Translations under genes and position numbers: made by a program
Assembly (NCBI GenBank): GCA_036525795.1
Contig: DATCZS010000071.1
Location: 1-11,791, forward strand
Origin: DATCZS01 sp036525795
GTDB taxonomy: Bacteria > Actinomycetota > Acidimicrobiia > Spongiisociales > ZC4RG35
DNA length: 11,791 bases
Reading direction: 5' to 3'
Shown: one piece after another, positions 1-7,014 of the stretch
Layout: every line of letters starts with the position of its first letter
Numbering within the stretch: the first letter of the stretch is position 1
The notes under the pieces: generated by a model
What the model saw: the letters and a program-made list of their open reading frames with translations, nothing else
The model's database searches: none
Told to the model about the DNA's origin: nothing

Positions 1-396
1 GAACTCGCCGCCCGCACCATCGGAGGCCTGTGCGGACGATCGCTCACCTTCGGGCTGATGGGGGCGACGCTCGAGGAACTGGTGCTGGCCCAGGCGATCG
101 GCCGGCGGGAGGTCGGAATGCACCGCACTCCGGGCGCCACCGGAGCGTCCATGCTCCCCATCCCGAGGAGCGGGACGCTCACCGGAGTCGACGGAGTCGA
201 CCGGGCACGGTCGGTACCGGGGGTGTGGTCGGTCGAGATCACCACTCCGATCGGCGCAGGTGTGGCCCCTCCGCCCGACGGCGATCGATACCTCGGGTTC
301 GTGTTCGCCCGCGGACCGAACCGGCGGGAGGTGATCGACGCGCTGCGAGACGCGACGGCATCGATCACCGTCACGATCGACGATCACCCGGCGTAG
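1..396 (+). CDS. ATP-grasp family carboxylate-amine ligase, C-terminal part only
   Basis: Reading frame 1 is open from the first base to the TAG at 394-396 (131 residues), so the gene begins upstream of the window. The visible part resembles the C-terminal end of ATP-grasp proteins of the L-amino-acid ligase/carboxylase-like type. It opens with ELAARTIGGLCGRSLTFG, then an LEELVLAQAIG helix, a GATGASMLPIPRSGTL strand region, and near the end YLGFVFARG. In that family this end packs on the ATP-grasp fold, which binds ATP and activates a carboxylate as an acyl-phosphate for attack by an amine. The nucleotide-binding core lies outside the window, so the substrate cannot be told. It is followed by a 126-base gap and thiN on the same strand. 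The family call rests on remembered resemblance of the C-terminus, and a biotin-carboxylase-like or CarB-like relative is possible. Confidence 0.72.
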   Translation, partial: ELAARTIGGLCGRSLTFGLMGATLEELVLAQAIGRREVGMHRTPGATGASMLPIPRSGTLTGVDGVDRARSVPGVWSVEITTPIGAGVAPPPDGDRYLGFVFARGPNRREVIDALRDATASITVTIDDHPA

Positions 397-478
397 GGCC
401 GATCGGGCGCCCTCCGCCCGGGCGTGGGAAGATACGGATGTGCCTACTCCGGCCTCGACTTCGACCGCAGATCAGGGG

Positions 479-508
479 CGTCTTACGCGCGGCGATGCGC
501 GTAAGACG
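479..508. repeat. Perfect 12-bp inverted repeat (hairpin or operator) just before thiN
   Basis: The arm CGTCTTACGCGC (479-490) and its exact reverse complement (497-508) flank a 6-base loop GGCGAT. Immediately downstream is ATTTTGTC, a short T-run. The repeat lies 83 bases after the ATP-grasp stop and ends 15 bases before the thiN ATG at 523. The TAA at 502-504 inside the right arm is an in-frame stop for thiN, so it contributes nothing to that protein. As RNA it would be a strong stem followed by TTTT, which fits an intrinsic terminator for the upstream gene. As DNA it covers the -35/-10 zone of a leaderless thiN promoter, which fits a repressor operator. The symmetry is directly visible; the function is inference. 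Confidence 0.75.
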
Positions 509-522
509 ATTTTGTCATTCGC

Positions 523-1167
523 ATGCGTGATCTGACCGCCGTCATCGTCGCGGGTGGCGCCGAGATCCCGGCTTCGGTGCGGGACGAACTCCCCGAACCG
601 GTCTGGGTGGTGGCGGCGGACTCCGGCCTCGACCAGGCCAGACGGATCGGACTCGACGTCGACGTCGTCGTCGGGGACCTCGACAGCGTGACGGAGCACG
701 CCCTCGACGGCTTCACGGGACCGGTGGACCATCACCCGGCAGACAAGGACCACAGCGACCTCGAGCTTGCGCTCCAGCTGGTCGAAAGACACCTGCACAT
801 CGATCGGCTCATCGTCCTGGGTGGTGGAGGAGGCCGGCTCGATCACCTGCTCGGCAATGTGATGGCCCTGGCGGCGCCCGACTACTCCCACCTTCGCATC
901 GAGTGGCTCACCGGGTCCGAGCGGGTTCACGTGGTGTGGGATCACGTCCAGTTGCATGGACACGCCGGCGACCTCGTCTCCCTGGTTGCGGTGGGCGGAC
1001 CGGCCCTCGGCGTGACGACCGCCGGTCTGCGCTGGCCTCTCTCCGGTGCCCGGCTGGACCCCACCACCTCACTCGGAATCTCCAATGTCATGCTCGGAGC
1101 AGTCGCCACCGTGACCCTCTCCGGCGGCCGACTGTTGACGATTCAGCCCGAGCCCGCGGGCGGCTGA
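523..1167 (+). CDS. thiN: Thiamine pyrophosphokinase
   Basis: This cytosolic enzyme transfers pyrophosphate from ATP to thiamine, giving thiamine diphosphate, the cofactor of pyruvate dehydrogenase and transketolase. The 214-residue protein has the family's motifs in order: AADSGLDQA at 31-39, VVGDLDSV at 49-56 with the metal-binding acidic pair, DKDHSDLELAL at 74-84, and LGGGGGRLDHLLGN at 99-112. The C-terminal half holds GVTTAGLRWPL near 163-173 and the conserved Ser-Asn of the thiamine pocket at 187-188. Length is normal and no key motif is missing. The ATG at 523 is fixed by an in-frame TAA at 502-504. There is no Shine-Dalgarno, so translation is probably leaderless, with TTTTGT (510-515) as a poor -10 seven bases before the ATG. 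No TPP-riboswitch-like leader is visible, and there is no room for one. Its TGA touches the TCA (reverse stop) of the next gene. Confidence 0.93.
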   Translation: MRDLTAVIVAGGAEIPASVRDELPEPVWVVAADSGLDQARRIGLDVDVVVGDLDSVTEHALDGFTGPVDHHPADKDHSDLELALQLVERHLHIDRLIVLGGGGGRLDHLLGNVMALAAPDYSHLRIEWLTGSERVHVVWDHVQLHGHAGDLVSLVAVGGPALGVTTAGLRWPLSGARLDPTTSLGISNVMLGAVATVTLSGGRLLTIQPEPAGG

Positions 1168-2133
1168 TCAGCCGTACACCGCCGGGTTGGCGCATGCCCT
1201 CAGCTTCCGCTCTTCCAGCCCCGCCAACAGGTTTGCCACCGCCAACTCGGACATCGCCGCCCGCGTACGCCGGCTGGCCGATCCGATGTGCGGCACGATG
1301 AGGCAGTTGGGAAGGCCGACCAGAGGATGGTCGGCCGGGATCGGCTCCGGGTCGGTGACATCGAGCGCCGCCCCGCCGATCCGACCCGTCTGAAGCGCCC
1401 ACACCAGTGCGTCGGTGTCGACGAGATCCCCGCGGGACACGTTCACGAGGATGGCATGGGACCGCATGCGCTCGAACGCCTTCCGGTCGAACATCCTCCT
1501 GGTCGAGTCCCTGGACGGGGCCGTGATCACGATCGAGTCGCACTCGCCGAGAAGGTCTTCGAAGGATCGGAAACCCACGAGGAGGCGCGACTCCAGCAAC
1601 GGCTTGCGGGCCGGGCCGGTGTACAGCACTCGCATGTCGAAGCCCTGGGCCCGCCTGGCCACCGCCGACCCGATGCGCCCGAGCCCGACGATTCCGACCG
1701 TGGATCCGTGCAGGTCGCCCCCCAGCAGATGGTCGGGGCTCCACTCCTGCCAGAGGCCCCGCGAAACCTCCGACATTCCCTCGGGGATCCGCCTCGTGGC
1801 GGCGGCGAGCAAGGCGAAGGCAGTGTCCGCCGTCGTCTCGGTCAGGACGTCCGGGGTGTGGCCCACGGGGAGACCCCGTCTGGTGCAGGCACCCACGTCG
1901 ATGTTGTCGACCCCGACGGCGCACTGCGAGACCACGCGCAGACGGGGGGCCGCGCCGAGCAACTCGTCGTCGATCCGGTCGGTCAACATGCAGAGCAACC
2001 CCTCCGCGTCCCCGATCCAGGACTCGAGCACGTCACGGGGGATCGGACGGTCTTCTTCCCACGTGCGCACGTCGTGTCCCTCCAACTGATCCGCGCCCGA
2101 GACCAGCGCACGGGTGACAACCACTGTCGCCAT
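1168..2133 (-). CDS. Glyoxylate/hydroxypyruvate reductase, D-2-hydroxyacid dehydrogenase family
   Basis: The enzyme reduces glyoxylate to glycolate and/or hydroxypyruvate to D-glycerate using NAD(P)H in the cytosol. From the ATG at 2133 it is 321 residues. The Rossmann motif GLGRIG is at 150-155. The catalytic triad is Arg234 (NVSRGDLVD), Glu263 (DPEP) and His282 (PHIGSA). GHTPDVLTETTA (91-102) and HRTR-like SRRTRAAM (287-294) closely resemble remembered human GRHPR. The second Rossmann strand ends VLYTGPARKP, with no acidic residue, as in NADPH-using GRHPR, so NADPH preference is inferred. A GTG at 2142 would add three residues, but the ATG is preferred because TAGTGT lies exactly seven bases before it. 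The gene converges on thiN with zero spacing and diverges from the L,D-transpeptidase. Other 2-hydroxyacid substrates are possible. Confidence 0.88.
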   Translation of the reverse strand: MATVVVTRALVSGADQLEGHDVRTWEEDRPIPRDVLESWIGDAEGLLCMLTDRIDDELLGAAPRLRVVSQCAVGVDNIDVGACTRRGLPVGHTPDVLTETTADTAFALLAAATRRIPEGMSEVSRGLWQEWSPDHLLGGDLHGSTVGIVGLGRIGSAVARRAQGFDMRVLYTGPARKPLLESRLLVGFRSFEDLLGECDSIVITAPSRDSTRRMFDRKAFERMRSHAILVNVSRGDLVDTDALVWALQTGRIGGAALDVTDPEPIPADHPLVGLPNCLIVPHIGSASRRTRAAMSELAVANLLAGLEERKLRACANPAVYG

Positions 2134-2140
2134 GCCGAGC

Positions 2141-2146
2141 ACACTA
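2141..2146 (-). promoter_or_regulatory. Putative -10 box (TAGTGT) of the reductase, leaderless start
   Basis: On the minus strand TAGTGT is followed by seven bases and then the ATG at 2133, so transcription would start at or next to the start codon. A CTGACC (2170-2165), 18 bases upstream, is a fair -35 match. No Shine-Dalgarno is present. Predicted from sequence only. Confidence 0.5.
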
Positions 2147-2170
2147 TTCGGTCAAGTCCCCGCCGGTCAG

Positions 2171-2176
2171 TACCGT
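2171..2176 (+). promoter_or_regulatory. Putative -10 box (TACCGT) of the L,D-transpeptidase gene
   Basis: TACCGT fits TANNNT and lies nine bases before the ATG at 2186, implying a leader of only a few bases. An in-frame TGA at 2177-2179 rules out an earlier start for the protein. The possible -35 (TTCGGT, 2147-2152) is weak. Only about 50 bases separate this gene from the divergent reductase, so the two promoters must overlap. Confidence 0.35.
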
Positions 2177-2185
2177 TGAAGTGAC

Positions 2186-3037
2186 ATGCCGCGCCACACG
2201 TTGCTCGCTGTCGTGATCGTCGGATCGTTGGCAACCGCCTGCGCCGGGTCGGACACAGAGGACACCGTTCGGTCGATCACCGACGACGGGGTCGAAGTCG
2301 CGCTCGCCACCATCCCGACCACCACGACGCCTGAGCCCGACGGGGCGGTCGAGGCCGTCGTCCCCACTACGACGTCGGAAGCCGAAGACGCCGCGCCTCC
2401 CGAGATCGTCGAGGACCCCGAAACCCTCCCGCCCATCGCCGAACGGAACCTCGCCGGCAAGGCGTCCGGCCCTCTCGACGTCTACGACACGCCGTTCGGC
2501 CAGACGGTGGTCAGAACCATCCCCGCCACGACGATCCTCGGAACCCCGACCGTGGTCCGGATCCTCGGAGAGCGGGGCCGCCGATACGAGGTGGCACTCC
2601 CCGGACGTCCCAACGGCGCAACCGGGTGGGTGGTCAAAGAGGACCTCGAACTCTTCCCCGCCCTCCGTTCGATCGAGATCGATCTCAGCGAACGAGCACT
2701 GTGGGTGAAGGACGGAGGAGAGATCGTCTTCACGACACAGATCGGTGTGGGATCACCTTCGAGCCCGACGCCCCCAGGCTCGTTCTTCATCACCGACGCC
2801 GTCATCATCCAGACGTCCGCTGGACCGTGGGGTCCGTACGCCTTCGGTCTGTCGGCGCGGTCGGACACGGTCACCGAGTTCAACGGCGGAGACGGGATCA
2901 TCGGCATCCACGGGACCAACCGGCCCCGTTCCATCGGGAGCGCCCAATCGCTCGGGTGTATCCGGCTCGCCAACGAGAAGATCACAGAGCTCTTCGGGTT
3001 GGTCGGGGTGGGGACTCCGGTCGTGATCACCGGCTGA
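2186..3037 (+). CDS. Exported lipoprotein L,D-transpeptidase (YkuD domain) with SH3-like domain
   Basis: L,D-transpeptidases form 3-3 crosslinks in peptidoglycan or attach proteins to it, outside the membrane. This 283-residue protein starts with a hydrophobic signal segment (about 5-18) and a lipobox-like ATAC whose Cys19 should be lipidated, so it is probably anchored on the outer face of the membrane. A low-complexity linker rich in Thr, Pro, Glu and Asp (about 40-90) contains TIPTTTTPEP and VVPTTTSEAED. An SH3b-like region follows (about 97-155, ending GWVVKEDLEL). The YkuD catalytic domain fills about 160-283, with His242 in IHGTN and the nucleophile Cys258 in SLGCIRL. A PTPPGSFFI segment typical of the family lies at about 194-202. 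Start at 2186 is forced by the upstream in-frame TGA. It converges on the racemase with a 24-base gap. The lipobox has Ala rather than Leu at -3, so lipidation is less certain than export. Confidence 0.92.
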   Translation: MPRHTLLAVVIVGSLATACAGSDTEDTVRSITDDGVEVALATIPTTTTPEPDGAVEAVVPTTTSEAEDAAPPEIVEDPETLPPIAERNLAGKASGPLDVYDTPFGQTVVRTIPATTILGTPTVVRILGERGRRYEVALPGRPNGATGWVVKEDLELFPALRSIEIDLSERALWVKDGGEIVFTTQIGVGSPSSPTPPGSFFITDAVIIQTSAGPWGPYAFGLSARSDTVTEFNGGDGIIGIHGTNRPRSIGSAQSLGCIRLANEKITELFGLVGVGTPVVITG

Positions 3038-3061
3038 GGTCGCCCGGGACTCTGGGACCGT

Positions 3062-4201
3062 TCACCCGATGATCGATTGCGACCGGAGCGATCCGATCTC
3101 CGAGGCCGCATACCCGGCTTCGGCCAGGATCTCGTCGGTGTGCTGGCCGATGTGGGGAGGTGTACCGGGGAGTGTGCGGCGGCCGTCGAATCGGGGAGCG
3201 GGCCGCGGCTGGGTGACCCCCTCCACCTCCACGAACGTCCCGCGTGCCGCCATGTGAGGTTGGCCCGGAGCGTCGGCGAGGCCCACGACCACCGTCACAC
3301 AGGCGTCGCCGCCCGAGAACACAGACTCCCACTCCGCCGCGGTTCTCGCCGCGAAGCGTGCGGCAAACACCGCCCGCAACTCGTTCCACCGCCCACGGTC
3401 CATCTGCGAGGGGAGCTCGGAGGGATCGAGACCGAGACCATCCACCAGTTCCCCGTAGAACTGAGGCTCCAGCGCCCCGACCGCGACATGAGCGCCGTCG
3501 GCGGTGCGGTAGGTGGTGTAGAAGGGAGCCCCACCGTCGAGGAGGTTCGAGCGGCGGCGGGGGCCCCACCAGCCTTCGGCGATGGCGGCGTGCGCCATGG
3601 TCGACAGGTGGGCGACGCCATCCACCATGGCGGCGTCGACCACCGTGCCCTCACCGGTGGCCCGAGCCGACAGCAACCCGGCGAGCACACCGGCCACCAG
3701 ATACAGCGAGCCGCCCCCGAAGTCGGCAACCAGATTCAGTGGAGGGATCGGCTCGTCCTCGGTGCCGATGGCCCCGAGCGCCCCGGAGGCGGCCAGGTAG
3801 TCGATGTCGTGTCCGGCGGTATGGCTGAGCGGACCCTCCTGACCCCAGCCGGTCACACGGCCGAACACCAGCGTGGGGTTGCGCGCCAGACAGTCCTCCG
3901 GTCCGAGCCCCAGACCTTCCACCACCCCCGGCCGGAAACCTTCGATGAGCACGTCACAACCCGTCACGATCCGCAAGATCACCTCCACCCCGCCCGCCGA
4001 CTTGAGGTCGACGGCCAGCGACCGCTTGCCCCGGTGGAGCAGATCATGGCGGGTACGGTCGCCGCGCCCCCCCGAGGCCAGGGTGACTCGATCGACCCGG
4101 ATCACATCGGCACCGAGGTCGGCCAGGAGCATGCCGGCGTGAGGAGCCGGCCCGATCCCCCCCAGCTCGACGACGCGCACATCCCCGAGGGGGCCGGTCA
4201 T
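3062..4201 (-). CDS. mcr: Alpha-methylacyl-CoA racemase (CoA-transferase family III)
   Basis: The enzyme interconverts (2R)- and (2S)-methylacyl-CoAs by a 1,1-proton transfer, so that methyl-branched chains can enter beta-oxidation; it acts in the cytosol. The 379-residue protein has the family III fold: the N-terminal VVELGGIGPAPHAGMLLADLGADVIRVDR (about 10-38), GFRPGVVEGLGLG at 88-100, and VTGWGQEGPL at 116-125. The racemase-specific residues are present. His131-Asp132 (GHDIDY) and Asp160 (ADFGGGS) match the catalytic His126 and Asp156 of Mycobacterium tuberculosis Mcr, and Glu245 (GALEPQFY) matches Glu241. These separate it from formyl- or carnitine-CoA transferases, where an Asp nucleophile near 169 is used. 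The ATG overlaps the stop of the upstream AI-2E gene as ATGA, and no Shine-Dalgarno is seen, so translational coupling is likely. Bile-acid or sterol side-chain acyl-CoAs are alternative substrates. Confidence 0.92.
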   Translation of the reverse strand: MTGPLGDVRVVELGGIGPAPHAGMLLADLGADVIRVDRVTLASGGRGDRTRHDLLHRGKRSLAVDLKSAGGVEVILRIVTGCDVLIEGFRPGVVEGLGLGPEDCLARNPTLVFGRVTGWGQEGPLSHTAGHDIDYLAASGALGAIGTEDEPIPPLNLVADFGGGSLYLVAGVLAGLLSARATGEGTVVDAAMVDGVAHLSTMAHAAIAEGWWGPRRRSNLLDGGAPFYTTYRTADGAHVAVGALEPQFYGELVDGLGLDPSELPSQMDRGRWNELRAVFAARFAARTAAEWESVFSGGDACVTVVVGLADAPGQPHMAARGTFVEVEGVTQPRPAPRFDGRRTLPGTPPHIGQHTDEILAEAGYAASEIGSLRSQSIIG

Positions 4202-5331
4202 GTCGGTGCGTCCGACCCGGGACGAGCCTTCCGAGGCGGGCGCGGCTCTTTGCGTCCTGGCGGCTCGTCGAACAGCGGCGACTCGACGAGGTCATGACGG
4301 GCGAGGGCGGTGGCGATGACGGCCTGGATGGTGGCCGCCACCGGCAACGACAGCACCGCCCCGATCCCGCCCATCAGGCTGACGCCGGCGATCACCGCCC
4401 CCACAGACACCGCCGGATGGATGGACATCGCCTTGGCGGTGATGCGGGGAGCCACGAGGAAGTTCTCGATCTGCTGGTAGCCGATCAATGCGATCAGCAC
4501 CCACAGGGCATTGAGAGGACGGTCGAAGAAGGCCACCACCACCGGGAGCACCGCGGCGATGTACGTTCCGATCACCGGCACGAACTGCGAGAGCAGCCCC
4601 ACCCAGAGTCCGAGAGCGAGGGGGTACGGCACTCCCAGCACGGTCAACACCAGGGCGGTGAACGCCGCCGCCACCACCGCCAGGATCAGGCGGGAGTAGA
4701 TGTATCCACCGGTCTTGTCGACGGCCACCTCCCAGATCCGCAGCGCTTCACGCTGGCGGTGCTGGGGCATGAAGGCGAGCACGGTCCTCCTCAGCTTCGG
4801 ACCCTCCGCCACCATGTAGAACGAGAACAGGCCGATCGTGACGAGCCTGAACAGAACCCCGAACACGGTGTTGCCGACGGCGAACAACCCGCCGGCCACC
4901 TGACCACCGTATTGGGACAGCAACCGGCCGAGATCGTCGAACTGCCGGGCGATGGTCTGGTCGATGAGCTCGACGTCGACATCGCCTCGCCCCAGCCAGT
5001 CCTGGACGGCCGCGATGTAGGTCGGCAGCTGATCGGCCAGCTGAGCGGCCTGGTTGATGAAAAGCGGGACCAGCGCCGCAACGAATGCCGCCCCGACCAG
5101 GAACGTGGCGGTGAAGACGAGCCCGGTGGCCCTGTGTCGCTTCCACCCGCGCCGGGCCAGGTACTGGACCGCCGGTTCGAGGGCGACGGCAACGAACAGC
5201 GAGATGAAGAGCATGAAGATGAGCGAGCGGAGTCGATTCGCCGCCCACAGCGTCGCCATCACGGCCAGGATGACCCCGGCAACGGTGAGAGACGCCCGTG
5301 GGAGCCAACGCGGGGCCGACCGATCGCTCAT
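4198..5331 (-). CDS. AI-2E family (PerM/TqsA-like) membrane transporter
   Basis: This is a 377-residue integral membrane protein of the AI-2E family. Members have been linked to autoinducer-2 export, Na+/H+ antiport or unknown export; the substrate here is unknown. Hydrophobic segments lie at about 14-30, 36-52, 70-92, 153-174, 212-233, 236-266 and 274-290, with a last group at 307-343. The soluble stretch at about 93-150 between the third and fourth segments is typical. Family signatures include VPVIGTYI (251-258) and, at 286-306, QQIENFLVAPR followed by a conserved HP pair. The C-terminal 25 residues are basic and proline-rich and probably cytosolic. Start at 5331 is supported by TAGGGT seven bases upstream. 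It heads a two-gene operon and is coupled by ATGA to the racemase; no functional link between the two is known. It diverges from malQ. Confidence 0.92.
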   Translation of the reverse strand: MSDRSAPRWLPRASLTVAGVILAVMATLWAANRLRSLIFMLFISLFVAVALEPAVQYLARRGWKRHRATGLVFTATFLVGAAFVAALVPLFINQAAQLADQLPTYIAAVQDWLGRGDVDVELIDQTIARQFDDLGRLLSQYGGQVAGGLFAVGNTVFGVLFRLVTIGLFSFYMVAEGPKLRRTVLAFMPQHRQREALRIWEVAVDKTGGYIYSRLILAVVAAAFTALVLTVLGVPYPLALGLWVGLLSQFVPVIGTYIAAVLPVVVAFFDRPLNALWVLIALIGYQQIENFLVAPRITAKAMSIHPAVSVGAVIAGVSLMGGIGAVLSLPVAATIQAVIATALARHDLVESPLFDEPPGRKEPRPPRKARPGSDAPT

Positions 5332-5338
5332 CGACCGG

Positions 5339-5344
5339 ACCCTA
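5339..5344 (-). promoter_or_regulatory. Putative -10 box (TAGGGT) of the AI-2E/racemase operon, leaderless start
   Basis: On the minus strand TAGGGT is followed by exactly seven bases and the ATG at 5331. This is the same spacing as for the reductase and sufE. There is no Shine-Dalgarno before the ATG and no recognisable -35. Predicted from sequence only. Confidence 0.45.
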
Positions 5345-5356
5345 GATCATCGCGAA

Positions 5357-5387
5357 GGGGCAGGGCCGGCGCGCCGCCCCTGGCCCC
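5357..5387. repeat. Imperfect GC-rich inverted repeat in the AI-2E/malQ divergent region
   Basis: GGGGCAGGGC (5357-5366) pairs with 5376-5387 except for two single-base bulges. The loop contains most of a 10-bp palindrome CGGCGCGCCG (5367-5376). It sits upstream of the AI-2E -10 box, roughly where a -35 or operator would be. It may be an operator, or only a product of high GC. Confidence 0.4.
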
Positions 5388-5455
5388 AACTCCCCCGCCA
5401 TGCCCTCGGGGGCCCCTCCGGGCGCCGGCACGGCGTCCGGGCGACACCGCCTCCA

Positions 5456-5461
5456 TATACT
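5456..5461 (+). promoter_or_regulatory. Putative -10 box (TATACT) upstream of malQ
   Basis: TATACT is a near-consensus -10 hexamer and stands out in this GC-rich gap. It would start transcription near 5468, giving a leader of about 19 bases before the ATG at 5487, with a weak GAGTGAG ribosome site directly before the ATG. It argues against the longer reading frame that begins at 5400. No good -35 is seen. Confidence 0.5.
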
Positions 5462-5486
5462 CCTGGCCGCCCGACCCCCGAGTGAG

Positions 5487-7004
5487 ATGACGCCCGACCG
5501 ATCGCGCCGCCGCTCAGGCGGAGTTCTCCTCCATCCCACGTCGCTTCCCGGCGCCCATGGCATCGGGGAGCTGGGCCCCCATGCCCGCGCCTTCGCCGAC
5601 ACCATCGCCGACATGGGTCTCGGCTGGTGGCAGATGCTGCCGATCGGCCCGACCGGGTACGGGGACTCGCCCTATCAGTCTCCTTCGACGTTCGCGGGCA
5701 ACCCTCTCTTGATCAGCTTCGACGACCTGGTCGAAGAGGGTCTCATGACCGAGGACGAGGCCGGGGATCATCCGCCGTTCCCCGCCGGCCGGGTCGACTA
5801 CGACCGGGTGATCCCGGAACGAACCAGGCTGCTGGCCGGGACGACCGAGGCGTTCCCGACGCGGGCCTCGTCCACCCACCGCCGCGCGTTCGACGATTTC
5901 GTCGACCGTCACGGCCCGGTGTGGCTCCATGACTTCGCCCTGTTCACCGCACTCAAGCGGGCACACCGGCTCGAACCCTGGTGGCGTTGGGACGACGGCC
6001 TGCGTCTGCGGCGACCGGGTGACCTCGCGAACGCCAGGACGCATCTCGCCCCGTCGATCAGAGCCGTACTGATCGAGCAGTATCTGTTCAACCGACAGTT
6101 CGGTCGGCTTCGCCGCCATGCCGCTGCGCGAGGGGTGAGGCTGATCGGCGACCTCCCCATCTTCGTCGCCCACGACTCGGCGGACGTGTGGGGCCATCCA
6201 GACCTGTTCCACCTCGACGAGCACGGGCAGCCCACCGTGGTTGCCGGCGTTCCACCCGATTACTTCTCTGCCACCGGCCAGCGCTGGGGCAATCCTCTCT
6301 ATGCATGGGAGCGACACGAACGCGATGGATTCTCGTGGTGGAAGGAACGCATGAGGAGATCCCTGGAACTGTTCGACCTGGTGCGCATCGACCACTTCCG
6401 CGGATTCTCCGCCTCGTGGCACATCCCGGCGAACGAGGAGACCGCCGTCGTCGGAAAATGGGTTCCCGCCCCCGGCATCGAGCTCTTCGACGCCCTCACC
6501 GATACCCTCGGCGCGATGCCCGTGATCGCCGAGGACCTGGGATTGATCACCGCAGATGTCGAAGCACTGCGCGACCGCTACGGGTTCCCCGGAATGAAGG
6601 TACTGCAGTTCGGATTCGAATCCGAGAGCGCGCACGCCCTCGACCGGTTTCGGACGAACGTCGTCGCATACACCGGCACCCACGACAACGACACTGCGCT
6701 CGGATGGTGGCGAGACCCCGACGAGAGGCGCGCTCCCGAACGGGCCCTGGCCCGCTCGCAGCTCGGGCTGGAAGCCACCGAAGACGGCTTCGCCCGGGCC
6801 CTGATCACCGTCTTGTTCGAATCGATCGCCGACACCGTCATCGTGCCACTCCAGGACATCCTCGAATCGGGATCGGAGGCGAGGATGAACACACCAGGGG
6901 TGGAGGGGGGAAACTGGCGGTGGCGTTTCACAACGGAGGAGATCGACGCCGACCGTATCCACTGGCTGCGTACGCTGGCGAACCGGACAGGACGAGGCGA
7001 CTGA
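5487..7004 (+). CDS. malQ: 4-alpha-glucanotransferase (amylomaltase, GH77)
   Basis: The enzyme moves alpha-1,4-glucan chains between maltooligosaccharides, releasing glucose, in cytosolic maltodextrin or glycogen metabolism. The protein is 505 residues, the size of compact bacterial amylomaltases. It opens with GGVLLHPTSLPGAHGIGELG (11-30), then WWQMLPIGPTGYGDSPYQ (47-64) and SAFAGN-like STFAGN. The GH77 catalytic residues are the nucleophile Asp302 (RIDHFRGF), acid/base Glu349 (IAEDLGL) and transition-state Asp400 (GTHDND). Their spacing matches the Asp293/Glu340/Asp395 set remembered for Thermus aquaticus. The frame is open back to 5400, but the start at 5487 is chosen because family homology begins about ten residues after it and TATACT lies at 5456-5461. 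No other glycogen gene is visible. It shares a transcript unit with the acyl-CoA synthetase, which is an unusual partner. Confidence 0.94.
   Translation: MTPDRSRRRSGGVLLHPTSLPGAHGIGELGPHARAFADTIADMGLGWWQMLPIGPTGYGDSPYQSPSTFAGNPLLISFDDLVEEGLMTEDEAGDHPPFPAGRVDYDRVIPERTRLLAGTTEAFPTRASSTHRRAFDDFVDRHGPVWLHDFALFTALKRAHRLEPWWRWDDGLRLRRPGDLANARTHLAPSIRAVLIEQYLFNRQFGRLRRHAAARGVRLIGDLPIFVAHDSADVWGHPDLFHLDEHGQPTVVAGVPPDYFSATGQRWGNPLYAWERHERDGFSWWKERMRRSLELFDLVRIDHFRGFSASWHIPANEETAVVGKWVPAPGIELFDALTDTLGAMPVIAEDLGLITADVEALRDRYGFPGMKVLQFGFESESAHALDRFRTNVVAYTGTHDNDTALGWWRDPDERRAPERALARSQLGLEATEDGFARALITVLFESIADTVIVPLQDILESGSEARMNTPGVEGGNWRWRFTTEEIDADRIHWLRTLANRTGRGD
6610..6625. repeat. 16-bp perfect palindrome inside malQ
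   Basis: TCGGATTCGAATCCGA reads the same on both strands with no spacer. It encodes part of QFGFESES. The core resembles a tRNA T-arm (GGTTCGAATCC), but no tRNA surrounds it. Probably chance from codon choice. Confidence 0.4.
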
Positions 7005-7008
7005 GGAG
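7003..7008 (+). promoter_or_regulatory. Shine-Dalgarno GAGGAG overlapping the malQ stop
   Basis: GAGGAG lies six bases before the ATG at 7015 and shares its first two bases with the malQ TGA (7002-7004). Ribosomes finishing malQ would be placed to start the next gene, so the two genes are very likely cotranscribed. It also fixes the synthetase start. Confidence 0.8.
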
Positions 7009-7014
7009 ACGAGC

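Noticed and set aside
187..204. Tandem GGAGTCGAC repeat in the ATP-grasp gene
   Set aside because: It only encodes GVDGVD within a coding strand; two copies of nine bases are not notable there.
397..522. A TPP riboswitch before thiN
   Set aside because: None of the conserved THI-box parts (CUGAGA, ACCUGAUC) is visible, and the thiN message looks leaderless.
5400..5486. The longer malQ start at 5400
   Set aside because: The 29 extra residues have no family similarity, and the strongest -10 candidate (5456-5461) lies inside them.
4294..5490. A 398-codon plus-strand frame antisense to the AI-2E gene
   Set aside because: Its translation is dominated by His, Arg, Gln, Glu and Gly with no hydrophobic core, as expected of the reverse reading of a membrane protein gene. 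The minus strand has clear AI-2E signatures.
6610..6625. The malQ palindrome as a tRNA-derived attachment site
   Set aside because: No integrase, tRNA or second copy is in the window. Each codon in the stretch is an ordinary one for the conserved QFGFESES segment.
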